From Ciona savignyi (lineage: Eukaryota; Chordata; Ascidiacea; Phlebobranchia; Cionidae), in contig CH003416.1 of NCBI GenBank assembly GCA_000149265.1, positions 1,309,451-1,373,450 of the forward strand: a stretch of 64,000 bases of DNA, in the 5' to 3' direction. Below are positions 36,079 through 48,200 of the stretch, piece by piece. The position numbers were made by a program, and so were the translations under genes. The notes beneath the pieces were generated by a model. It had not been told where the DNA came from, made no database searches, and saw nothing but the letters and a program-made list of their open reading frames with translations. How positions within the stretch are numbered: the first letter of the stretch is position 1; each line of letters begins with the position of its first letter.

Positions 36079-39000
36079 TTAAACGTTTTGGTCCTTTGGG
36101 GGGTAAGGTAGTTTGCCCTGTTTCCTCATATCAAGAACTGCTTCACGTTTTGCTTGAACAGCCCGAGCCACTCTGGATCGTAAACGAATGATAGGCCCAC
36201 GACGGTAGTTGTAAATTTTTTGCTTTCGCTTTATACCCCAGTACCTCTTATCCCTTCGTTTGGTTTTAAGATTGTTGCGCTTTTCAATGTAATGCTGAAA
36301 TACAGTAAAATTTTACCAAACAAGTGAAGCTAAGATACAACAATTTTGGAAAAACAACTTTCACTTGACCTATAAATATTGTTTGGCTTGGAGTGACGAG
36401 ACACAGGAACAAGATACTTACATATCTCTCTGGGTACCACTTAAATGGATGTTCCTTCTCTTCTTGTTCATGCCATTCTATACTTTCTAATCTCTGCTGT
36501 TTCGGTTTTATAACGGCAACCGTCTGTGACAGAAGATATAATGATTATTAAATGGGGTAAAAAAGTTGCTTGCTGAAGCAAAGAAAAGTGTTCAAGTACG
36601 AAGTTTACCAGAAGATACGCACTGTTTTAACCAGCAACTGGACAGGACATTGTGACATGCAACTTTGGCCTAATGTTGTTTAATTTAATTAGAAGGTTGT
36701 TTATTTTAAAACGTGTAAAAATGACTATAAAATCTTGAGAGAAGCAGTGCATCTTGGAGTGGTAACCACTGCTACTACAGTTAAAAGAGCGAAGCAAATA
36801 GGGTGAAGTTGCTTACGGAAGAAGTCAGCTTAAAGGTGATGATACAATGAAAATAAGAATTACTCGGCCAGTCTAATCAAACATGGTGGTCGACCAAAAA
36901 AGAGGTGCTTTCTAATTTGAAATTACAGACATAACAGTTTTTGTTTGCGAAAAAGTAATAGTTGTTTAAAAAAAAACTGTTTAACAGCTTTTGGTAATCC
37001 TATATTGTAAAAGCATTCATTCTTTTGGTATAAAAGCCTAGAATTAATGTGTTTTTATAAACACACCTGAGGCTCTTTTGCATCAATTAATACTGATTTA
37101 TGTTTGCCCATGAGCATAATTGTTTACCCAAATTTGAAAATGCATGCATGAGTAAGATAGGAATAGTATAGGGCAGGGGTCGGCAACCTACGGCCCGCGG
37201 GCCGCATCCGGCCCGAGACATCTTACTGAAGTATTATAGAATACGGCCCACTGTCATCTGCAATAATAAAAAAAACGCCTGACCGTGTCTATTGAGAATG
37301 TGTACGCGCAGACAAAGGAAATGCTTTGAGAAAAAGCAATAAGCGTGTGTGTTTGTTTGCATGCGCATTATTGAGATTAAAAGCAATCCAATTTTAATAT
37401 TATGACGTAATGACACATATTATGACACAACAGACATCGTTTTTGCTATTCCATGTGTTTGCATCGTGACTAACTAAAGTCAGATAATACTACGTAGTAA
37501 ACATGTATTTTTCTAATTGATTTTGCAATCTTGAAATGATATCAAAACGTAGAAAAGTTAATGTGGAGTTGAAAAAATTATTACGGCCCGCCGAGATCAT
37601 GTTGAGTTGGGTTTTGGCCCGCGACTATGAAAAGCTTGCCGACCCCTGGTATAGGACTTGCTGAAGTCAGCAAATAAGTGCATAATGGTAGACCTGTCAA
37701 ATAGCACAAAGTCAGCCACATAGCTGAATGGCTGTTCTCGGCGACTGTTGCTGAATTACTAATGACTTAATATAGAATACTAAGAACTGTAAAATAGACC
37801 GAAATTGGCCATATTCAGAACACTATATGTCTCAGGGGCCGCCCAATTGCTGAATAACATCCAGTCAAACAAAAGTGCGGATTTGAGTAAACAAATTAGA
37901 TAAAGAATTAAAATTATTAAAATAGTTCAAGAAAAACATAATCATTAAGAATTAACATAATACATTTTTATGGGTAGTTGATTACCTTTTTTATGGGTTC
38001 CTTTGCATATGCTTCTGACGATATTTTTCCATGTATTCTCCACATTCCATATGGATGAGAAATATGACGTTCAAAAATAACAAATTCTAGGACATTCCGT
38101 GCAACATCAGGTGATCCATACATGAGTCGACCAAATCGATCGTAAATCGCAAGAGTCTGCAATTTGTGCTGTTAGCTATGATAACTTGTATGCTATTTTT
38201 AAAACTACAAAGCCATTTGCAATTAACCAAATTATATATTAAGGTGTTGCTTTTTTAGCTATTTGTGTTTCACATTTAACAGATCTCTAGAGATTTAAGT
38301 TAATAACACTGAACAACTGCCTATATTAATATTATTTTAATGGTTTATATTTAAACAAAATTCTTATTTCCTATTTAAAGAAAGTTAGCAATCCTAAAGC
38401 ACGATGGGTATAAAATAGATAGGTAACAGGTTCAATTACTGACCACTGACATAGAATCACATTGTTGATCTGTTCAAGGCATTCAACTGAAGTTTACATT
38501 TTTGATGACAGTTTAGTGTTGATAACTTATATTTGGATGTTTCTATTTCTTCTCTTACCTGCTTTGAATGAAATCGTACTGTAACTTGTCCATAATAATT
38601 ATCATCGGTGATCATTGGAGTGGCTCTAATTTGTACTACGCGTGGTGGTTCAATCGACTCAACATATTTCCACATCACTGTCTTGCAGTCGAGACCCTTC
38701 ACCATATCCTAGAAAATATGTTTTAGTTTGTAGTGAACATTAGACAACAACAGTAGCATCAGAATAAAATAGTCCTACCATGAACATAAATTATTTTAAA
38801 ATGCTATTAGGTCAACAAAACTTGGCTGACGTGACAGTCCTGTTCCTGCCATTGTTATGACCGATTAGCTTGGTAAGTTAGTGCGGCGTTACCTTTCATA
38901 AATTAAGCATCATTGATTAAATAAAATCTAAAAGTAGGCCGACAAAAAATGCTGGTACAATCAGTTTACATGACATTTATGCTATTTTTTTTTAAATAAA

Positions 39001-42000
39001 CTGACTTTAATCATTTCCAATTCTCAAAACAAGTTATTTCTCAAAAGACTGAAGTCAAGTCATTTTGACATTCTAATTTATTCTTTGTAAATTAAAACTC
39101 GAGAAGTGGGGACTGAAATATTTGTATATTAAAAACAACAACTATTTCTATATTGTAACAAAACAACTTATTACATAAGCCAATACTACTCAACAAACTT
39201 ACTTCATAAGCGTGTTCAGTCACTAAATTTTGCAAAGTTTCTTCAGTTTCTTCACGATTAACAATTGTCCAACTATGTTGAAACAAAAATATTCAAGAAG
39301 TTAACCAAATGGAAGTAAGTACTAACACGACACAAATTTAACATAAAAAATCCTACTTTGGAGTGTTGAGTAAGGTGTGTGCTTTTACATAAATGTCTTG
39401 AGCTTCCGCTGGGAATCGTTTGCGGTGAAAAGATGCCACTCTCTTTTTTATCATTCGATGGCTGAATAAAATGTAAAGCAATTAGTTTATGTGTGAGTAT
39501 TGTCTAGCTTTAGCACTGTCTTAAATGATATTTAATAATCCTATAAATTGACATGCTATTTAGACAAAATAGCAGACTTGACACCTATATAAGAAAACAA
39601 ACAAATTAATGCAGTAGCTAAATAGTTTGTGACATCATAAGAGTATAGTGATGCACAATACAGTATAGTTATGTATTCTAGAATAATATATTTTGAATCC
39701 TATCTAGAATGTTTTACCATTTATTTAAATTTTCTATGTAATGAACTAGCAATATGCTTTTAAACAGTAATAAGAGAAATTTAGGTCCCACTCAAACACT
39801 ATTCCCTCGTAGTTATTATTCCGATGCACATTTTTAAACAAACTAGATCAGGTCTCTAAACACTATCTACTGTGGGAGAACAAATGGCTGCGATAAACAA
39901 ACTGGACCAGGTCCTAATTGCAATAAATGGCTGGGATAAATGCTCGCAAACAGAAGACGATTTTTGCCTTTCCAGTTTTGCAATAGGAATATACTCTAAA
40001 AAGTGTACTATGCGATACAACACTGTTTTCAAAGCGACACGTCACTTTTCCTGAGGCGACATATTATTTTTTTGGGGGCGACACGTCATCTATAACACAT
40101 TGTGGGGTGTTGTCTAATAAAGTGTTGTGTAGTTTTTAAAAAAATGACGTGTCTGGAAAAACTAAAAGGAGGGAAACTGCACACTAAAATGAGGGTATTA
40201 GAATTAGTTCTAAATATGCTGTTGGAGTTAAGGATAGTTATGGGGTCGAAATTAGTGTTTAGGGCTACTCTGAAAAAGTGGCGTGAAGCATAAAAAAACA
40301 GTGGCATGCCGCCTCGAAAATAGTGGCCATAACGAATCATAGTTATAAATTGTCACACATATGCTGACGTTGCATTGACATTTCAGACTTTGCATTATGA
40401 TCAGCATAATGCAAAGTTTGATGAAAAATATCAGAAAATGCATTTCAGAATAAACGATTTCACAATGCAATATTTTACCAGAATGACACAATCAACTTAC
40501 AAAACAATATCAGAACGGAGATTAGTCAACTTTTTTCTTAAATTCAATGAACTTTTTGTGCCACTTTTGTCATCTTTGTGAGGTTCCATGATGCCTCCTG
40601 TTAATTTAACATGAAAGTTCACAGAAACTATCTTAATTAGATGCTTCACAGAAACAACGATCCTTGTTCGATGCAATATAAAACTAAACAACCTTACATA
40701 CTGGTTGTGATTGCGGTACCATTAACTTAACCATTCATATAACTTACTTGTACAGGAAATATCAATAGCACGACTGGACTTGGGAAACCTCCATTCTTGA
40801 TAATTATAATCGGCGTANNNNNNNNNNNNNNNNNNNNNNNNNNNNNNNNNNNNNNNNNNNNNNNNNNNNNNNNNNNNNNNNNNNNNNNNNNNNNNNNNNN
40901 NNNNNNNNNNNNNNNNNTTGATCAGAACACATCATGCCTTTAGCTCAGTCAAAAATATGATTGATTGCTGAGAGGTGTGGATTTAAGATAGGTTTTTCAT
41001 GTTTTCATGTTTATTCCCTTGAATAGGAAAATGCAAAAACGTAACCATATTGGCAATCGAATCGCATAGCCAATTTTTGTACAAATCGTTAAATTTCATT
41101 GCGTTTACTGTTTGTACAATAAAGTTAATAAACTAGACAGTTGCTGACCTGAAATGAACAAATTATTATAAAACAAACTAAATTAGTCTGTTAAATTAGT
41201 AAATATAAACTGATATTATCATAGATATTTATTGGTAAACCAACCTTGTTTCATTTTCTTTTGATTTGTCTGATTATTTGCTGCTGTTTCTTCTAGTTTT
41301 TTCATAAAATCATGACTTTTAATTAACACGGCTGCAGATGTGTGCAGTTGACATACGGATTGATTGAAGAGGACAAGCACATTGCTGCCTAAATACAAAC
41401 ATAATTAAACCTAGAATTAGAATTAGTAAAACATTAAATCCTCGATAAATTATTGAATTATTCTTCCAAGTAATCTTTGGATACAATAAGATTAAACAAA
41501 AGGTTGTTTAATTGCATTGTTCTATCTTTGCTAAGAGCTTGTCTGGAAAGAATTGCATTTCTAGGGGGCAACACTAAAAGGCGGAAAAGAAACTGCTCAC
41601 TAAAACTATGAAAACTAAGTTTAACTCCGTCACAAACACTAATCTTAACCCCAGAACTAACCCTAACTCTAATCCCATGTTTAAAACTAACTCTTATGCC
41701 CTAATCTTTATTTCAGTATGCAGTTTCCCTCCTTTTAGTTTTCCCAGGTCTAGGTCAGAGCCGATATGCGAGCATGGCAATGGCACATTTAAGAACTAGG
41801 CTATAGAGTGGAAGTTTCATTTTTCAAAAAAGTAGGCCTTGTCTCTATAACAGCAAAATTAGAGTGTAACGTTTCGTCAAAAAATTGGCACGTATTTGCC
41901 TTTGACGTTTGACACACATAATTTCTCGGTTAAATCGTCCTTGCTTATTGTGCACTTTTAGTGGAACATGAAATGGAAGAGGGAAGTTGGCAAACTGCAC

Positions 42001-42230
42001 ATTAAAATTAAGATTTGAACAGTTACCTGCTTCCCTCTTTTCATCCTGTTAGTGTTGCTCATTTCTAGATTATTATCGGGTGCATTTATGATAACTCTAT
42101 ACAGTAGTTTAAAACTACTGCCCTTGCCAGTTTTTTTAGTAAAGGTCTCTGTAAAATGTCCATGTCTGGTAAACTTACCTTTTAGTCGGGAAGGGCCAGA
42201 AAAGGCAGAGATAAAAGCTTTTCTTAGCAT
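36079..42230 (-). CDS. MRPL45: Mitochondrial large-subunit ribosomal protein L45, with C-terminal extension
   Basis: Ten exons on -: 42230-42179, 41398-41246, 40795-40748, 40597-40501, 39461-39357, 39272-39203, 38708-38559, 38156-37986, 36523-36422, 36294-36079; 387 aa. The N-terminus ([18 protein letters not shown], then CQLHTSAAV) looks like a mitochondrial presequence. The Tim44-like core is clear: [34 protein letters not shown] and FGRLMYG are near-identical to animal MRPL45. Its role is a membrane-side component of the mitoribosome large subunit near the exit tunnel. The human protein is about 306 aa; here some 100 extra residues follow the core (from about EPIKKTVAV), very basic ([15 protein letters not shown]). 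The 100-N gap at 40818-40917 falls in intron 2 and does not break the frame. The gene is head to head with LZIC. Confidence 0.93.
37174..37648. mobile_element. hAT-type MITE, 475 bp, with 8-bp target duplication
   Basis: Starts CAGGGGTCGGCAACCTACGG and ends with the inverse (AAGCTTGCCGACCCCTG). The 8-bp flanks are GTATAGGG (37166-37173) and GTATAGGA (37649-37656), a 7/8 target-site duplication typical of hAT elements. The GGCCCGCGGGCCGCAT..GGCCCG subterminal part is also typical of this family. No transposase frame; non-autonomous. Lies in the intron of MRPL45 between exons 8 and 9. Confidence 0.85.
40020..40320. repeat. Composite repeat: CGACACG block plus MITE copy 2
   Basis: 40025-40095 has repeated GCGACACGTCA-like units, as in the foldback at 42752-42985. 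40140-40260 matches the telomere-like MITE (AGGAGGGAAACTGCACACTA, GGAGTTAAGGATAGTTATGG). 40265-40320 returns to GTGGCGTG and TGGCATGCCGCCTCGAAAA units. One element is apparently inserted in the other, within an MRPL45 intron. Confidence 0.5.
40818..40917. other. Assembly gap, 100 Ns
   Basis: Exactly 100 N, a conventional placeholder for a gap of unknown size. It lies in an MRPL45 intron, 23 bp beyond the 5' border of exon 3 (40795), so the true intron length is unknown. Confidence 0.99.
41567..41755 (-). mobile_element. MITE-like element with telomere-like interior, copy 3
   Basis: Terminal GGCAACACTAAAAGGCGGAA at the left and CAGTTTCCCTCCTTTTAGTT at the right are inverted relatives. The interior CTTAACCCCAGAACTAACCC is the reverse complement of the copy at 28630, so the orientation is opposite. 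Sits in MRPL45 intron 1. Confidence 0.6.
41955..42062. mobile_element. Short MITE-like copy 4
   Basis: A 108-bp deletion derivative: CACTTTTAGTGGAACATG with GAGGGAAGTTGGCAAACTGC on the left, GCTTCCCTCTTTTCATCCTG and TTAGTGTTGC on the right. It has only the terminal parts of the family. In MRPL45 intron 1, close to exon 1. Confidence 0.5.
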
Positions 42231-43076
42231 TGCATCATCCAACACACTTTTTATCCATGTACATCTGTATTAATATATGCAATCTCATTATTATTATAAA
42301 ATAATAGGGAAGAAATAGTGCCACATTGCGAACTAAAAGTGTAGTAAGTTTAATATGACATTAAAATTGCTTCCTGATCGACATAAAATGCTTGCTCAAT
42401 ATTACAGACACTACATTTTTATCAATCGGTCAGGTCATTTAATGTTAAAAATTAAATTGAAATATTTAAATGAATCTGTTGGATTGTAGGAAAAGCCGGG
42501 ATAATCAATTTGTAATGTACCCTATACTTTATCGGCATTTATTCACCATATTGCTATCATTTACGACGTTTCTATGTCCATTTGTGTATTGTGCCTGAAA
42601 CCATAGGCTGTTAGAATACAATAGACCGCCTGACCGAACAGGCGGAAAACCCCTCGCGTTCCATTATGTTCAAAAAAAAGTATTCAATCCAACATGAAAT
42701 TAATCATGCGTAACATAATTTTGATTGATACCCTTTTCTCAGAGACGGGGTGATCACCAAAAATTGGCTAAGGATACACGCCACTTTTTCAGATGCGACA
42801 CGCCACTTTTTTCGACAAGACGTTTTTCCGAAACGGCACTTTATGTTATCTTTAGCCTGTCGCCTCTAGAAAAAGAAGCCTGTTTCTTTTGAACAAGTGG
42901 CGTGTCCCCTCGAAAAACGTGTCGCTTCGAAAATAATGGCGTGTCGTCTCACAAAAAGTGGCGTATCACAAATGACACTTTTTAGAGTATAGTTCTTTTG
43001 CACTTTTAGCTGCCAATTTATACTGTCACACATTAAACCTTTAACAATGTGTTGTTTTTAAAGTAAACGTATCAAA
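42231..43076. promoter_or_regulatory. Bidirectional promoter region MRPL45 / LZIC
   Basis: The ATGs of MRPL45 (-) and LZIC (+) are 846 bp apart and diverge. No TATA box is evident, as usual for housekeeping genes. The LZIC-proximal half is occupied by the foldback repeat at 42752-42985, ending about 90 bp before the LZIC ATG. Shared promoter use is inferred from geometry only. Confidence 0.45.
42752..42985. repeat. Foldback repeat of GCGACACGCCACTTTTT units
   Basis: The left arm has two units of the type ACACGCCACTTTTTC; the right arm has GTGGCGTGTC, GTGTCGCTTCGAAAA and AAAAAGTGGCGTATCAC in inverse orientation. The middle (about 42825-42890) separates the arms. Transcribed, it would form a long hairpin. 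Similar units are at 40025-40095 and 40265-40320. Confidence 0.65.
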
Positions 43077-45078
<2,002 letters not shown>

Positions 45079-45759
45079 AGCTGTATTATTGTATGCAATT
45101 TCTCTCTTATGGCACTCTTAATACGGCATGCTGCATAGCATCTGTTTAAGGCAGACCTGAACTTACTATGGGTCTAGTAACATAATTTGTTTTAAAATTA
45201 TCTTAATGTGTTTTTAATCTTCTTCTTTATCCTGCACATTATTTATCGCATTTTAATTTCTATCTTTTTGATTATTATTCTAATAAAAAAAATGGTTTAA
45301 CCAAAAACAATTTTTCATATACAACTTTTGTTATCGTGATATAAAAATTTAATAGCTTTTTGCATTTAATAACTTCCAATAACAGTTTGTTTGGTTTCAG
45401 AATAAAGATTTGAATTGGGATAGAGAATGATTAGGATTTTTTGATTTTATTTCACCCATTAACTTTATTTGAGATTTTGTTATAAAAGCAATTAAACGAA
45501 CAGACTTAAATGGTATATTTCTGTTTATACCGTAAACCATTTAAAAGATTATCCTTTAGTTCATGTAAAATTCCTCCAATGGTCTCAAGAGAGAAACGCT
45601 CAATGCTAGTTTCGACCCAAACTTTTGGGACGAAAAAAAATCCTAAAAATAAAGCTGAAAAAAACTATTTAAGTTTTATTCAGTGAATAAATAAACGCGG
45701 AAGATTTATCACACGGGAGTCTGGAGTCTGGTTATGAAGTAATGCGAACAGTAAAGAAA

Positions 45760-46046
45760 AGGATATACATGTTGATCCCCTGAATGGAAAAACCAAGGGG
45801 GTTAACACACGGGCAATCGTCAGATCACCTCGCGCCCATCGTTGGGTTACCAAAGCTATTGCTGTGTGTTGTGTGTAATATATACGTTCTTTCAATTTTG
45901 CAGAACCCGTTTATCTGCTGTGTTCAGGCAATGTCCGTTAAGTCCCTTGCCCAAGCACACAACCAACCAGCTAGCGGCCAGTTTTGAATTTACAACCTTT
46001 CGGTTGAAGGGCGTCGTACTAAATCGCCACCTAACCAATCGGACAA
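45760..46046 (-). repeat. tRNA-derived SINE, near full length
   Basis: Read on -: tRNA-like head with A-box-like and B-box-like parts, then GTGTGCTTGGGCAAGGGAC, a CAGCAGATAAACGGG segment, CGATGGGCGCGAGGTGATCT, ACGATTGCCCGTGTGTTAAC, and an end at CAGGGGATCAACATGTATATCC. The same module order is found in the copy at 46565-46838. Probably a Ciona SINE of the Cics type; family name not verified. Confidence 0.7.
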
Positions 46047-46564
46047 AGCGGCCACCGTCGGGTTACTGAGGCTGATTTTATTCGGACCACTTCGAAGCGA
46101 ATGACAGTGTAGAGATAAAAAGAAGAATAGCTATTGCCAAGAACGCATATGTTGCATTTTTGAAAAAAAACTCGCTGGAAGATGGTGTGGTTTTTCAATC
46201 AAGATAGATATATATTTATAGTTTTAGAAATAACGAAGTGTATAAGTTTTATTAGAAATACAAAGGTTATTTTAGGGGAAGTGACGCATACACCACTTTC
46301 CGGTTTTCTCACCGCTAACTAGAACCCATAATATGTTATTTTAAGATTAAATCAGTATTACTTTAACATGGTCAATATTACTCTAACATGGTCAGTATTA
46401 ATCTAACGTTTTAATATAATTATTGATGTAGGCTGTATCAAAAATTGTTACAGGAAAATGTGCAAAAAGAAAACAAACGTGGGCTAACTTCAGATCGTTG
46501 TGTTAGGGAATGCATAGTCGCCAAGCTTTTTGTAAGATAAACTGAAATCTAGGAATGGCTTTAG

Positions 46565-46838
46565 GATAGGATATTCATGTTTATCCCCGTGAATGGGGAT
46601 ACCAAGGGCGTTAACACACGAGCAATCGTCAAATCACCTCGCGCCCACCGTCGGGTTACCGGGGCTATTGCACTTTGTTGTGCATGATACACACGTTTCT
46701 TTAATTTGGTAGAAACCCTTAATCCGCTGGATTTAGGCAATTTCCGTTAAGTGCCTTGCCCAATGACACAACCGACCAGTTTCGAGCCATAACCTTCAGT
46801 TTGAAAGGCGTCGCACTAAACCACTAGACTGGTCGGAC
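46565..46838 (-). repeat. tRNA-derived SINE, near full length
   Basis: About 274 bp with the same modules as the copy 520 bp to the left: tRNA-like head near 46838, GTGTCATTGGGCAAGGCAC, CCGACGGTGGGCGCGAGGTG, GATTGCTCGTGTGTTAACGC and an end at GGGGATAAACATGAATATCC. The two copies share orientation and differ by scattered substitutions, so they look like separate insertions rather than one recent duplication. Confidence 0.72.
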
Positions 46839-47029
46839 TTCCAATACTGCACAGCGGTATTTCACGGTCTGTGGTTTTAAATGCGATAGATTTCGCTGCT
46901 GTCAGACACGTATAGAAAGTTTTTTTGGGCTACAGATATAAAAATAAGTTTAAAGTAGGAAAAATAAAGTTATGGATGAGGCACATAGAATTGAGAGCTA
47001 GTAGCAATTAAGTGTCTCTATCGTGGTTT

Positions 47030-47320
47030 TTTTATTGTGTATAAATTATTTTTCCCACAATTTTGAGCGTCCTGTAAACGGGCTTTAGAATTCTTTACGA
47101 GCCACAATGCTTTCTGTCATTTGATGTGTAATTGTTTTGTGACGTATAATATAGAGCGTCCAAAGCTAGGCTAAAAAAACAGTACTAACAGAGAATAAAA
47201 GTTAGTATTCTGAACGCCATGTCCTGAAAGGAGTGCCAGAATTAGTTTAACTTTCTGTTTTACTGTATCTGCATTTAAGCAAGAATAAAAAACCTTGCGT
47301 GGCGGAGTTAGATTATGCAG
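47030..47320 (+). repeat. Duplicated module, distal copy
   Basis: Shares with 47700-48025: TTGTGTATAAATT, TTTTGARYGTCCTRTAAACGGGCTTT, a GTCAYKTGATGTGTRATTGTTT segment, AATATAGAGCGTCCA, and TTACTGTATCTGCATTTAA followed by GTGGCGGAG. Spacing between copies grows from 680 to about 712 bp because of indels. It contains promoter-like words, so it may be a duplicated upstream promoter or an untranslated first exon. Confidence 0.7.
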
Positions 47321-47699
47321 AACCCCGCAGAGCTGCATAGTAAATAAGGCTACGGGTAACGGTTTTCGCCACGCACTGTCGAATAGCTAGAAAATAAGGT
47401 ATGGTTTGGTTTCGTTAAAAAAGTTATATAGAAAAATGCAAAGAATGCGGAATCATCCAAGTAACTTTAGTATTAAATGACTGGCCGTTATATATTTGTA
47501 ATGCGCGTCATGACAGAAAAAAGTTGTTCGACTTTTAAACTGGAGAAGGATAAAAATATTAGTTTGGTAACTCAGGGATCCACATAAAACTGCTTCCAAA
47601 AACTAAATTGTATAAACCTTGTAAAAAATATATATATATATGCATTATGTATGTAAAATATCGCATTCTTTATGTTGTATTCTTTATATTTTCTGTCTC

Positions 47700-48025
47700 T
47701 GTTGTAATTTTTTGTTGTGTATAAATTCTGTTTACTACGATTTTGAATGTCCTATAAACGGGCTTTGGACCAAATTCTCACGAGCGCTAATGCTTCCTGT
47801 CACGTGATGTGTGATTGTTTCGTGACTTTTAATATAGAGCGTCCACAGCTTGGTTAACAGAACAAACATAATTCATACCGAGCAGAAAATAAGAGTTATT
47901 AATCTGAATGCGCGGCGTTGGTCGCTGTTATGTTCTGGCAGAATTTTGCCGGAATTACATTACCTATGTACTTACTGTATCTGCATTTAATCAAAAAATA
48001 AAAGAACTTTCCGTGGCGGAGCTCG
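47700..48025 (+). promoter_or_regulatory. Duplicated module, SLC6-proximal copy
   Basis: The second copy of the module at 47030, ending about 175 bp before the SLC6 ATG. It includes an E-box in TGTCACGTGATGTGTG, a CGTGAC site and a TATA-like TTTAATATAGAGCG. Given its place it is the best candidate for the SLC6 core promoter, with the distal copy a possible alternative promoter. Confidence 0.4.
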
Positions 48026-48200
48026 GATCGGTTCAGGCATCAGTTAGTTGGTCAACCACGACGACCATACACAAATATGATTTACTATACCGATTTAAAA
48101 CAAATGCAATTGACTTAATCCATTGCAACTTTGTCACAGAATTCAATAGATCCATTTTTTAAAGTTAAAGTAAAAATACTGGATGCGTATGTTCTGAAGA

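Larger units (their letters stand above)
45079..48200. other. LZIC-SLC6 intergenic region, repeat-rich
   Basis: Holds the LZIC 3' UTR, two SINE copies (45760-46046 and 46565-46838) and a duplicated module (47030-47320 and 47700-48025). No coding exon is supported. The final 170 bp before the SLC6 ATG are its likely 5' UTR. Confidence 0.55.
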
